Source of the DNA: Cerrena zonata
Lineage: Eukaryota; Basidiomycota; Agaricomycetes; Polyporales; Cerrenaceae
DNA length: 64,000 bases
Assembly: GCA_038087015.1 (NCBI GenBank)
Contig: JASBNA010000014.1
Coordinates: 434,001-498,000 of the forward strand
Reading direction: 5' to 3'
Shown here: piece after piece, positions 11,289 to 22,264 of the stretch
How positions within the stretch are numbered: position 1 is the first letter of the stretch
Layout: each line of letters opens with the position of its first letter
Position numbers and translations under genes: made by a program
The notes under the pieces: model-generated
What the model was told of the DNA's origin: nothing
What the model saw: the letters and a program-made list of their open reading frames with translations, nothing else
Databases searched by the model: none

Positions 11289-12242
11289 CACAACGGGCAA
11301 ATGAGTGTAAAGATAAGAAAGGAAGGAGGTGGGAGGAGAACAAAAGGGGTTTGAACGAAGAGAGAGTCACTTATGCCAGTGAGGACTTGGGAAAGGATTT
11401 ACGGACGTGTGAGAGCGACGTGGAGGTTAAATGGCTAGGCAGGGTCTTCTTTCGGTGCTGAGCGAGCCAGGCACCCGGGGGTACTGAGTGTAGCGGTTCC
11501 CGCGATACCGGACGCATACCAGCAATGACCACTGGGATTTGACTGCGCATCTATACATTATGAGGACGTACATCAGGATCAGTTACTAACGAAGTGGGTG
11601 GTAACATCAGACTGTCCGCCAGGTCGCAGGAAGAAAGCAACTTGACAAGCAAAACCACCTAATGTTAATGCGGCGGTTCAGCAGTTTTGCTCAGTACATT
11701 GTTGACATTCACAGCGCTATATGGATACATGGTTAGACTGACCGTACTGATGAATGTGAGGTCCAAGCATCATCATGATCATTACAAGCTGAGGATATTG
11801 GCACAGCATCTTGCTCGTTCCGTTGATCGAAGGCGCTTCTTTTTGCGTCCGTTCCCAAAGCGGCATGTGAGGTGGTTTGCACATGCATCGCTCTACCGAT
11901 TCCATGGAGACGCAGCAGTCCGCAGTTGGATTGTCAAGTTGTACGACCGTCGACCGCATTCAGCATCCATCTTTGTATATATATGAAAGTGTGGGGGCAT
12001 CTTTATAGGTTATCGAGACCAAAGCCCACTTCGATCAATGGTGTGACGTCGTCTATCTACATCGGCGGCAATAACCGGGCCCCGGTGCATTGAATGGTAT
12101 AATATTAATGGAGTAATGTAAATATACAATACTACATGGAAATAACCATAGGCAGATGCTACAGAAATGACCAAGTTGCTCACCATAAATATAGCCAATA
12201 TGTTACAAATCCATAGTACAAACAAAGAAATAGGGCCACTCT
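11289..12242. other. Intergenic between tandem membrane-protein genes
   Basis: Holds the promoter of copy 1 and the 3' UTR of copy 2. Overlapping frames such as 11687-11986 (+) and 11717-11959 (-) are mutual shadows, and neither shows a domain or plausible splice partner. The AT-rich tail at about 12100-12230 fits a 3' UTR. Confidence 0.45.
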
Positions 12243-13590
12243 TCAACTCGCAGAAAGCGCTCCCAAATCCAAACCGACCCAGCCCTTCGAAGCAATGATC
12301 AGCTCGTCAACGTCCTGATCACCAACAAACATCCAACCGACCCCGTTCTTCTGTTTCAGCCCGGGAGCATTGAAGGACTTTGCGGCAATGTTGACTTTCC
12401 CTTGGAATTTCGCTTGACTATAGTCAAGATATATATCGCCCGAACGATGCCATGAATTATGAGTACTGCGTATAGGGCGACCTGATTCCGGTCTACGTTT
12501 GTAGAAGATGTTGGTGCGACCAGCGCCGGTTGTTGTTTGTAGTTCGGCCAGTCCAGTACCATTCGCAGCTGACGGCGAGGGAGCGATATGGAGATCTGTC
12601 ACAGCATCCCCGAGATGAGTCGAAATCACCGTCCGATTTGAAATTTGGTTAGAGCCCACCAGCCAGCCGCGCGTCAAGGAAAAGTCGCTGAGATTGGCAT
12701 GGAAAGTCTTGCTGACCAGCAGCATATTGCGTACGTCTGTCCCATACATGTTGACAACAAGCTTGTCGAGCACGACTTCTGCAAGAGGCGACATTTTGAT
12801 CTGGGTAGTGGATAATGCGCGAATGTGGAGTTCCCTAAGCCTGGGTGGGAGGATGAGCTTCATGTCGTATCGCATACATGAGCGGTCAAGGTCAATTGGC
12901 GTAGCAACCTCCACTCGACTCAAATCTCTTCCTGACAGAACGTCGTCAGGTCGTGGAGACTTGACTGCGAATTGGGATCCTAATTCTTTCGAGTCCGTAT
13001 AGGTTCGTATCTCGTACTTGACGTCAATAGCGTCCGAGTCCCCTTGCAGTATGTGCACGGTTCCAACCACTCCACCACGTAGATCGAGCGAATGTTGAGC
13101 AAGCTCTGGATGAATAGTCCCGACGGTGAAAATAAGACCATGATAGTCTTTACTGTCGTCACACCCGAGTGATACTCCATATTCAGGCATATTTTCGAGC
13201 CCTGTTCCTGGCGGCTGCAGCATTTAAATCAAGTTAGGAGTGGAGATCCCAACTTTGAGCAATGGACTTACACCGAACGCACGTAGGAGTCTCCAAATTA
13301 TGAATAGGAGACTTGCCGCGGCGAGCCACTTGACCCAGGACGCCCGATCACGAACAAACATTCTCAGCTTCGAAAAGAAAGCGAACTTGACTTTAAAGCG
13401 TGTATGTGACATGGCTTCGTTAGGTTCTGGTGTACCATAGAGATAAGAATCCCCTCCACCACCCTCAAGATCCTCTGCTGATGCGGGCAGATTTGAGGAC
13501 AGTAGAGGCTTATCTGCGAAAAAAATTTGATTAGGAACTAGGTTCAGTTTATTCTACAGAGATTGACGTACCTGGCCTTGTAAATGTCAT
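12243..13590 (-). CDS. Single-pass membrane protein with beta-rich ectodomain, tandem copy 2
   Basis: Paralogue of the gene at 9790-11288. Exon 1 is 19 nt (13590-13572), exon 2 is 13513-13272, and exon 3 runs from 13214 to the stop. Exon 2 gives a short acidic/Gly-rich cytoplasmic tail, a basic stretch (RFKVKFAFFSKLRMF), then the membrane segment VKWLAAASLLFIIWRLL. That orientation suits a type II protein with the C-terminal domain outside the cytosol or in the lumen. The ectodomain opens PPGTGLENMPEYGVSLGC, like PASTGLEKLPEFSTSLGC in copy 1. It shares SCMRYDMKL, RGWLVG, TTTGAGRTNIFY, GDIYLDYSQAKFQGKV and GWVGL. The donor gtaagt after FG keeps the frame. Function is unknown; a cell-surface or endomembrane role is inferred from topology. 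Confidence 0.75.
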
Positions 13591-14367
13591 TAGTAGCCAC
13601 TCGAAAGTGCACGGACGGAGAGAAGATGCATGGTCTGGTTTCCTTCAGTCATCGGAGGTAGGCGATGGCAATTGGACGGCAGCCGGGTGCCGTGTCTAAG
13701 AAAACATACAAATGATAAAATGGGTGCTTGCTGGGATGAGTGTATCAAACTGCCGTCTGCATGGGCGGCATCATGGGCAAGGGGAACGCCTTGGCAAAAG
13801 GTACATGTGGCGGTCGCGTGAATGTGGCGATGCGTACGTAAATAGAGTAGCTACCACTTGACTATCATTCTGTTTTCGTTCCTGCTTTTAACCTTGATCT
13901 TTACAAGTAGCAAATATGGTGTCCCGTCCTGAATATAGGTACATTTTCCAAGTCAGAACGGAGGATTATGTGCTGTTAACACTCCTTTAGTGCTTGTTTC
14001 TCATCGTCTCTTGCTCTTTCTCACTGTCTCAAGCCAACTTTACTAAATTTAGACCTATTTAGTTATCAAATATCATCGCTCGACCCGGCAACCTTGACAG
14101 ATCTTCTACTGACTTCTTCGACAACCCTTGATGCAATATTACTTTTGTCTTCTTAGTTTAAATAACAACCAGTGGCACCTCTCTGCAAGCATTATTTGGA
14201 TGCTTGGTCTCGATCGCAACTCGATCGTGCTGACAAGCGAACGAACTATCAGTGGTCATGTCAGCCTCTCACTAGCAGGCCAGTGGTCAGCCTCACTACA
14301 TTTCGACAACTACTACACACTATTCCCCCACGCTCTCTATCAAGGCCGCTCGCAAAAGCCAGCCGCA
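13591..14367. other. Divergent intergenic region
   Basis: Lies between membrane-protein copy 2 (-) and the Ser-rich membrane protein (+). The frame of the + gene is open from 14128, so part of this could be 5' UTR or an N-terminal extension. No other gene seen. Confidence 0.45.
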
Positions 14368-15954
14368 ATGGCACCGTCATCCTCTCATCTTCGCTTACCT
14401 ACTTACTATGCGGACTTCTCACCAGCCTCAACTGGCCGAAATCTAGGTCGGCACGCCGGGGCCCACATCAACAAACGCGCACTGAGTGCTGAGAATATAC
14501 CATACCCCCCAGCCCCGTATACACCAACGGTCGCTCTCCATGCTGCCACTTTAGCACCGGATGCTAAAGATCCTTCTATCCCCATTCAAAATACACCCGG
14601 TCAACCTCTCTCTGGTGTACGTACTGGTCCACTTGTTGCCGCGCTGCTCGCCGGCACTCTGCTTCTGCTCTCCACCGTGATTACACTAGTCATTCTAGTC
14701 AAAAGCAAAAGACTTCGGCTGCCATGCTCCGCATCACGAAGGCGCCATCGGAAGTCTGCTCGATATTCTCGGAAGTCCCCTGCTATGTCTCGCAAGTCGA
14801 GTACTGGAAAAGAAAAGTCTATGATCTCCAGTACCGACGACCTCTTCTCTCGAGTATCTCGCGTGCTAAAATATTCTGAAAAGGAGCTACTAGGCGATAC
14901 CCATGGGTTCCTCACGGCCAATAGTCCTGAACATAGTCCTACGTATGAACAAATCGACATGGAAGAAGGTCTACCCCCTCGGCGATATTCTTCTCCTCAT
15001 CTAGGTTATGACAGACCATCGGGAATGCTATCACCCGAGAGCCCTACTCCTCGACCACTCTCTCTTCCTGGCCGCGAATTATCATCCCTTATTCAAAAAC
15101 AAAGGCTTGCAGAGCTTGCTCAAATTCAACGAATGAAGATTCTTCAAGATGATGCTCGTTCCTATAGATCTACACCTCCCATCTCTCGGAGAAGTTCAAT
15201 GCTCAATGGACTTGGCATAATTCATGAAGAACTAGAGGTTGACGTCGGAAACACAAACTTGGCAAATCTCCAACACTACCCTTTCATGGCTGGCGAGACT
15301 CCCTCTTTGACTTCTGCGCCCTTCCCGGCACATACTGCTAAATCCGAATCATCACCGCCCATGCACTCATTCGAGTCCATCGAACAGATGGCGGCAACTC
15401 AATCAGACCCTGTGTCCTTAGAGACCATCCAAACTAATTCAAGCGAAAGTCTAAGTTCGATGATGGAGGCTGAAGATGACATTGGCGAGGTTCGAATGGC
15501 GCGTGCCGAGAGCGTAGAAATAAAACGGGGCGTTCTGGTATCTGTGCACAACAGTATCATCTCTGTTCCTCAATTTGTCGTCTCCACACCTTCCGTACGA
15601 AGCTTGATGAGCCATATGGCGATGTCGCCGTCCAACTCGAGCTCTTTGGATTTCCTCTCTCCCAATGACATACCGCCCGACTCCTCCGCCAATCTGAACT
15701 CAGAGCCTAGCTCAGATACTATCGGAAGGGCGATTACTAGCTTCCCATCGCCCCCACCAATGCTTGGTCCCATTACGACCTCATCCTTCACGTTCACCGC
15801 CGAGATTGAGGAGGGTCTAGGAGGCAAAGTCTTGGATTATCGAAAAAGCGACATCTTTACTGGATCAAGAATGACACACACAACAAGTCGAGAAAAACAG
15901 CTGCTGGCTCTTGCTGAGGCTTTGGACTTCGACAAGCCTACCGGCTACTACTAG
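14368..15954 (+). CDS. Ser/Pro-rich single-pass membrane protein, function unknown
   Basis: An intronless frame of about 529 codons from the chosen ATG. One hydrophobic segment (GPLVAALLAGTLLLLSTVITLVILV, about residues 88-112) is followed by a strongly basic stretch (KSKRLRLPCSASRRRHRK). So the long Ser/Thr-rich C-terminal part is probably cytosolic. This tail contains many Ser-Pro and Arg-x-x-Ser sites, suggesting regulation by phosphorylation. The frame remains open upstream to an ATG at 14128. I prefer 14368 (MAPSSSHLRLP) because the upstream codons look like 5' UTR, but the longer start cannot be excluded. No known domain recognised. Single-TM, Ser-rich proteins of this shape are common orphans in mushroom genomes. 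Confidence 0.6.
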   Translation: MAPSSSHLRLPTYYADFSPASTGRNLGRHAGAHINKRALSAENIPYPPAPYTPTVALHAATLAPDAKDPSIPIQNTPGQPLSGVRTGPLVAALLAGTLLLLSTVITLVILVKSKRLRLPCSASRRRHRKSARYSRKSPAMSRKSSTGKEKSMISSTDDLFSRVSRVLKYSEKELLGDTHGFLTANSPEHSPTYEQIDMEEGLPPRRYSSPHLGYDRPSGMLSPESPTPRPLSLPGRELSSLIQKQRLAELAQIQRMKILQDDARSYRSTPPISRRSSMLNGLGIIHEELEVDVGNTNLANLQHYPFMAGETPSLTSAPFPAHTAKSESSPPMHSFESIEQMAATQSDPVSLETIQTNSSESLSSMMEAEDDIGEVRMARAESVEIKRGVLVSVHNSIISVPQFVVSTPSVRSLMSHMAMSPSNSSSLDFLSPNDIPPDSSANLNSEPSSDTIGRAITSFPSPPPMLGPITTSSFTFTAEIEEGLGGKVLDYRKSDIFTGSRMTHTTSREKQLLALAEALDFDKPTGYY

Positions 15955-16286
15955 AAGGCTACTAGTACTATTTATTTATTGCCACTATATTGGTACAACG
16001 AGATCATTGGGAATGGGCGAGTGGTCACCGGCAATAATATCTACACAAATGTAGCATCAATGTGTCTTTCATAATATGTAATTTTATCACTAGAACAAAG
16101 ATACTTGTCCTACCTCTAGACATGTGAGACTGAGATACACGTCTGTCTTTTCCAATTTGACGACGCGTCTTGTTCGCGTTGGCGCCTCCTTCAAAGCTTA
16201 CACTCAATCAGCCACATCTGAATCCGAGTAACTTACTTATATTTCTTCTCTCTTTTGTCACCTTCACCGAAGAATTCACTAGAAGG
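15955..16286. other. Short intergenic region
   Basis: Spacer between two + strand genes. It should hold a terminator and the SSL1 promoter. Nothing else recognised. Confidence 0.45.
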
Positions 16287-17936
16287 ATGCCTCCACGGCG
16301 TATTGGAAATGACTACGAATCTGATTCTGAAGGCTCGATGTTCGGAGACATTGACACTAGCAGAACAAAGAAAGGTAAAGGCAAGGCTGTTGACAGGACT
16401 AAGTCAGCGAAGGCGAAGGGAAAAGCGAAAGAGGTATGAACGTGAACTTGTGCACTAATTGAAAACGCCGCATGAAACATCTTTACTAGCAACCTTACGC
16501 TTGGGAAGCGACATACACTCGATCTTGGGACACCGTCCAAGAGGATGAGACAGGTAGTCTTCAGGGCGCGGTTCAGGACCTCATAGCGAGAGGCAGACGG
16601 AGACGGTAAGCAACTTTGACCAGCTGTTGTGCATCATAACCATAACCTTTGTAGTCTCCTTGCTCCTGCAGCTGCTATACGGCGAACAATTATTCGTCAC
16701 CTAGTCTTGGTCTTGGACTTGTCTACTTCGATGATGGACCGTGATATGCGACCTACCAGATTCGACTTGATGTTGCAGTATGCAAGAGAATTTGTGAACG
16801 AGTGGTTTGACCAAAATCCTCTTGGCCAAATTGGTGTTGTTGGAATGCGAGGTGGTGTTGGAGAAAGGATAGGAGAAATGTCAGGTAGGTGCTCCTTTCC
16901 GCCGGAGAATTTAGAGTGACTCAAGTAAATTGTATACAGGAAACCCGCAACACGTGCTAAAACATATAGCAGAGCGGCACAAGCTGGAGCCTGGCGGTGA
17001 CCCGAGTCTACAAAACGCTATTGAAATGGCAAGAAGCAGTATGAGGTATGTTTGTATACCTCTTTATATAGACCTATGTCCTTACACTACCAAGCCATTT
17101 ACCCACTCATTCATCTCGAGAGATAGTCGTCATATTTGGCTCTCTCACAACCTGCGACCCTGGCAATGTTCATGATACTTTAGATGAATGTGTCAAAGAC
17201 AAAATTCGAATATCCATTGTGGCTCTTGCAGCAGAAATGAAAATATGTCGGGATCTTTGCGATAAAACAGGAGGTAAGGCTTATCTCCTTACAGCCGGAA
17301 TATTTCTACAACACTGTCCTACTGTAGGAACTTTCGGTGTAGCGATGAACGAAGGACACTTCAAGGATCTTTTATTCGAGTTAATACCACCACCGGCTCA
17401 ACGTGCAATTGCTCGCACAACGGGTACCGGCGTAGGCAACCCCGCCGCAGATCTCATGATGATGGGCTTCCCTACTCGTCTGCCCAATACTTCCCCTCCA
17501 AGTCTCTGTGTCTGTCATTCGCAACTAAAAAGCGAAGGTTTCCTCTGTCCCAGATGCATGGCCAAAGTCTGCGACGTCCCGACCGACTGTGATATATGTG
17601 GGTTAATGATAGTCAGTTCCCCACATTTGGCTCGTAGCTACCATCACCTCTTCCCCGTCAAGCCCTACCATCCTGTGTAAGTTCTCTTTCACTTGTCGTT
17701 ACCGGAGGCCTGACGTATTCTCAAGGAAAACACTGGAGGATGCTCCTCATCTTGAGAATAAATGCCACGCATGTGCAACTGCCTTCCCTGAATCTCCACC
17801 TCCAGTCACTGCCGCTACAGAGGGTATGAGTCCTTTAGGAAGGTACCGTTGTCCAGATTGTCATTATGACTTCTGTGCGGAATGTGACGTCTTCGTGCAC
17901 GAAGTTGTGCATTGTTGTCCTGGATGTGGTAAATAG
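16287..17936 (+). CDS. SSL1: TFIIH core subunit Ssl1 (p44)
   Basis: Part of the TFIIH core, which opens promoter DNA and acts in nucleotide excision repair in the nucleus; the p44 subunit stimulates the XPD helicase. A basic, acidic-patched N-terminus ([15 protein letters not shown], then Lys-rich) precedes [20 protein letters not shown] von Willebrand A domain follows: [19 protein letters not shown] carries the DxSxS motif, then [23 protein letters not shown]. The C-terminus has Cys pairs ([22 protein letters not shown]) and a final C4-type RING-like zinc region ([26 protein letters not shown]). About six introns can be joined in frame, including one that restores [15 protein letters not shown]. 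Start at MPPRRIGN; the frame upstream lacks conserved sequence. Length and motifs fit the complete protein. Confidence 0.93.
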
Positions 17937-18555
17937 CGAGTTTTCGTCTGGAAAAAGACATCAGCACCACATGCATGTTGCTGTGGTACGACTGAATAAA
18001 TGGAGGGCTTCAACGCTGTAAACTTATGGTATCAATTCGGCACGCGTACCACAAATGCATAAGTATTAAGCTAGGTTCTTTCCCCTCATCGTGCCAACTC
18101 CGCAACCGTGGGTGTATGTGTTTCTATGCATGCACTTGCAAACGACCTGTCCACTTTATCTATTATTGTAACACTTTCAAAGCCTTACCAATGCAAGATA
18201 CGAGAGCCAAGATAAAACTGACCAGTGACTTCCGAGTTTACTCGCGAATCTCGGTGGGATCATGGGAAACCTAGTGAGGTTGCAAGCTTTTTATGCGTGT
18301 TTTTAAGTACGAGATGTGTAGGATATATTTGAAAGACTATCAAAGCTTGCGCCTCTCTGACTATGTTTAAAACCACGGAGCTCATGATGTTACTCGGTTC
18401 CAGCGCGCTCGAACTAGAATAACTCCCAAAGTGGGCGGGCGCTGCATGAGCACAGTTGGCAACTTCACACTGGCAACGACCTTGTACCTCCACCTCCAGG
18501 ACCTGCGTCCTGCACGACTCCAATTTCTCGCACTCGTTTCACGAAACCCATCAAG
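17937..18555. other. Intergenic, no gene seen
   Basis: Spacer between SSL1 and the Cys-rich membrane protein, both on +. Short frames at 18026-18274 (+) and 18260-18523 (-) show no domain, and the latter overlaps the promoter of the next gene. Confidence 0.45.
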
Positions 18556-19846
18556 ATGGCCGGCGTATCTCTTCTACTACCACTCACACTCCTTTTCTTC
18601 TCATGGGGCTCCTCAGAAGTCCACGCAGCTCAAGGCAATGAAAGCTGCTCTTCCAGCACTCAACGACTCCAGCTGGGTACCTATCAGTTTACATCTGACT
18701 GTGATGCTATGTGGTGGTGCAACTCGACGAATATTTGCGACTGGAAAGGGTGCAGAAGAGACGAGTTCCCCTTCGGCTATTGGGACAATGTCACCATACC
18801 TGAAGGCTGTCCCAAGGGCTCCTTCTGTCCAGACGAGGAGGATTCTTGTCAAGCATTGCTTGCTGTCGGAAGCCCTTGTCAATTGAACAGAGACGGTACG
18901 AGTGGTGCATATACTTGATCAGCCATGCGGTATTGATGATGTCGATCAGACGAATGTGAGGGACCCCCGGACTGGCAGGATCTTGCAGACAACACTGGGT
19001 TTGGACGCAACGTCAATGGCTCCGTCTGTCTCAACAACGTTTGCATGTGGGCGAACGTCACCCTTGGTCTTCCCTGTACCGTCGAGAACATCCCTTACAC
19101 AGTATACACTACAGACTCCGAGTTCATCGACATTGTTTCCAGGTCAGTATTAATGTCCCAATAGGGTGCCTCCCTCTCAACTCAACGTATTGATATAGGG
19201 ATAACTGCCGCCTAGGCCTCTACTGTGATGCTTCACAGAAAGTGTGTATGCAGATGAAGGACCTCGGCGCTTCATGTGGTGCCGACAAAGAGTAAGTGTT
19301 GTTGTACTTTTCCCGTTGAAAGATGCTAACTCAAACCTAGGTGCCAATCCTTCAACTGTCTCGCATCCGGTGTCTGTGGCAAGCCTGCTGATACTCCCGC
19401 TCATGTAGCCGTCTGGGTATACATCATTTGTGGTATCGCTATCTTCGGTGGTAAGTGATATGTTGACGGCGTTATTTTAGGATGCTCAACCCCTTTCAGG
19501 TATGATCGCCACCTTGATAGGCATGTTCTTCTTGCACAAAGGTCAACGTGATGTCGAGCGCGAGAAACGTCTCCAATATTGGCGCGAGCAAAACGCATTC
19601 CGCCAAAACATTATGCAAATGCAGGAGACCGCTCGTCACTCGATCATGTCCCTGCCCACCGGTGACAGCCAACGAAACTCCTTCCAGAGTCGTGACGGGA
19701 CGCTCTCTGCAGACTCGCAGATGCCTATGCTGCGTGGCAATAATAGGTCGAGTGGCCTTCGCCACTTCGTCTCCGGTGACAATCTCAGCGCTGATGTTAG
19801 TGAAGAAAGCATCATGATGAAGCGTCCCGATCACAGCCGATTCTAA
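18556..19846 (+). CDS. Secreted-pathway, Cys-rich single-pass membrane protein
   Basis: Function unknown. Five exons: 18556-18895, 18950-19142, 19199-19291, 19341-19450 and 19500-19846. A signal peptide (MAGVSLLLPLTLLFFSWGSSEVHA) is followed by a Cys-rich ectodomain with about two dozen Cys residues (CDAMWWCNSTNICDWKGC, GCPKGSFC, CLNNVCMWANVTLGLPC, LGLYCDASQKVC). A membrane segment (VAVWVYIICGIAIFGGMIATLIGMFFL) ends in the Lys/Arg-rich KGQRDVEREKRLQYWREQ. The roughly 110-residue cytosolic tail is Ser/Gln-rich and ends DHSRF. The topology, with an outside Cys-rich domain and inside disordered tail, resembles fungal cell-surface sensor proteins. I do not recognise a named family. Ectodomain Asn-x-Ser/Thr sites suggest N-glycosylation. 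The splice joins preserve the Cys spacing, which supports the model. Confidence 0.8.
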
Positions 19847-20364
19847 AAACGGCAATCGATGGTTGGCGGTGAATCTTAATCCGAGTAATGTGTAGCAATT
19901 TAAGACCGCCTGCTAGAAGGCACAGGACGGTTTTTCTGTCGTTTGTTATCGACACGCTTTCTGTTTTTCCAGTATTATTTCTCTCTTGGACTTAGCCTCG
20001 TTACGTATTCTCTAATACCATTTGGATTTCGCAGCCTCTGCAAAGAATATCTAGCTCTAGTCTCCTTTACAGACCTCAAGGAAGAAGACAATCGTTCCTT
20101 TCATTAATTTGGCTCATTGACGTCTTACTAACCATCAAATCTTCTGACCGGGACCTTTGAATACCATTGTCGAGGTCAATCAGGTCAATCACGATTGGCA
20201 TTGTCTGTCACAGCGACCACAACACCATGGCTTTGTCAGACGGGATGGCCACCGTTAAATATGGAATAAACTCGCCTCCAGGCTTCGTGATGTTCCTTCA
20301 CTGATACCATTATCTCATCCCTCTGGGATACCTCCTTGACTCAAATCACGAACCCTTCCTCGAC
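19847..20364. other. Intergenic, no gene seen
   Basis: 3' UTR of the Cys-rich membrane gene and promoter of the F-box-like gene. A possible hairpin lies at about 19902-19935 (accgcctg...caggacggt), which could be a 3' end signal, but this is weak. Confidence 0.4.
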
Positions 20365-21678
20365 ATGCTCTCACGTGATCTTCCTGGTGAACTTATTGAC
20401 TATATTATCGATTTTCTTCAAGATGATCAAGTGGCTCTATGGACGTGCCACCTTACCAACAGGTCCTTCCGCCCTCGTGCACGATTCCACATCTTTCGCG
20501 ACATCTCCTTAAATCCTCGTAGCATTCTCAAGTTCGCCGAACGCTGCGCGAAAACGACTGAAGTCCCAGGTCTTGTTAAGACACTGCGTATCGTGCCTGA
20601 ATTTAGTAGAGCGAATGATAGCGACTTCGAAACCCTCTTGGGAGAGATCGGTGCCTACTTCAAAAATGTCACCACTCTGATAGTAGTGCGGGCTAACATT
20701 GGTTCGAACCTCACCAAAATAATCTCCGAATGTTTCCCGAGGACAGCCCTGTTACGTGTTGTGGCCTGTGGCTTTCAATCATTCGATATCCTCTTCGACT
20801 TGCTGGCTGGCCTACCCGACCTCTTAGATCTCAGCTCGGGGAATATCATGGCCCCACATCCATTAGATCCCTCGCCCATCGGCGGAAACCCTATGTTTTG
20901 TGCCTCCCTGAAGTCACTGTCCTTGTGTAACAGCGACCCAGTAGTACCCCACATTTTGAACGAACTCATAACTTGCGCCAGGGCTAGTAGCATCACAAAG
21001 TTCAAAATTCCGGATATGCAACATAAGGACAGTGGATGTGTGCAGTCATTCATTGATGCTGCCGGTAATGGGTTACGCGACATCTACATTGGACACCAAG
21101 AGAGTGTTAATCTGACACAAGGTGAGTAACCAAGCTTCGGATGCCAAGTAGCATGGAACTCATCCATCTTAACAGAACAGGTCGTGGATCTCAAAAAAGT
21201 CTCTTTGCTGCAACGCTTGACCTTCTCGGTGATAACTCGATTTACCAGACCTTGGGAAAACGATGGTGAAACAAATGGTCATTCTCTACCTCCGCCTAAC
21301 CAATGGGTTCCAGATACTCTCAGAACGATATCATCCAAGGAACTGAAGACTATCATATTCAAGATACACGCAAGAGAAAAATACCTAGATGACGCTCGCA
21401 TTGGTCTCGATAGCTGGAAGAAAATTGTAGACGTGTGGGCCCAGTCATCTGGACTGACATCTGTCCAACTGGTCAGCGTTCGACTTAGGGTACCGAGAAA
21501 TCCAGATGCCTGGAGCCTTATATGTCTATGCTCCAAGATGTTTTCGCCAAACTTCCTGCTCCTGACCGTGTGGATTATCGTATCGTATCAGGATGAAGAC
21601 TCCCATAGTCTGAAGATCCAAGGAGCTCTCACAGTGTATAGATCTCTCCTTGTATTCCCTCATTTCACTTCACAGTAA
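20365..21678 (+). CDS. F-box-like protein of a second subfamily; possible frame break near 21517
   Basis: Begins MLSRDLPGELIDYIIDFLQ, an F-box-like N-terminal helix pair, followed by ALWTCHLTNRSFRPRARFHIF, usual for mushroom F-box proteins. Exon 1 ends at about 21121 (LTQ-G), and the intron of about 56 nt joins to EQVVDLKKVSLLQRLTF in exon 2. It differs from paralogues A-C and lacks their shared motifs, so it is a different subfamily. The listed frame runs to 21678, but the last ~50 residues (MFSPNFLLLTVWIIV...) look unlike a protein tail. One base out of register reads YMSMLQDVFAKLPAPDRVDYRIVSG and stops at 21596. I think the latter is the true C-terminus and that a base is lost or gained near 21510-21520. 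SCF role inferred from the F-box only. Confidence 0.6.
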
Positions 21679-22264
21679 CGTATTCTCATACAAAACGAGA
21701 CTTGATTATCAACACGTCAGTATTCAACGACTACCTCCATCATTCCAACAACGGCCATTGTTACCAACACCTAGGAAATTGAATGAAAACGTCGTCGTGT
21801 CAGCTCGATGACTCAGTCCAACTAAGCACATCAAGTCCATGTCGTGGCTATCCCAAGATAATGTTATTTAGGGATACAAACCTGACCAAGCTAGACTGTG
21901 AGTAGTTATATGAAAACACCGCGTCAGGTTGAGTCTGTGCAGCCCGTGCTAAATATAGCCCAGTTATATACACAAGTTGGTCACAGTGATATCAAACATC
22001 ATGAAAGATTCATGGTACACAGGCAACGTTGAGCCCCTGTCTTGCCAATCCATCTCCAAATCACTCCCAGGAAAGACTGATTTATTGAACTAGCAATGAT
22101 GCTTATGAATATTACCACTGCGGAGAACCACTAAAGCACGATGAGGAAGTGGTTAAATAGCTCGTACAACTTCAAGTTGCTGCTCAGAATCATCCGCCAA
22201 GTTCAAGTTGAACAAATATTCCATACACATCTTTCAAATCCAGAAACAACATCATTATACCACA
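21679..22264. other. Intergenic, no gene seen
   Basis: Contains the 3' end of the F-box-like gene and the esterase promoter. No frame longer than about 50 codons with domain support and no RNA gene recognised. Confidence 0.4.
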
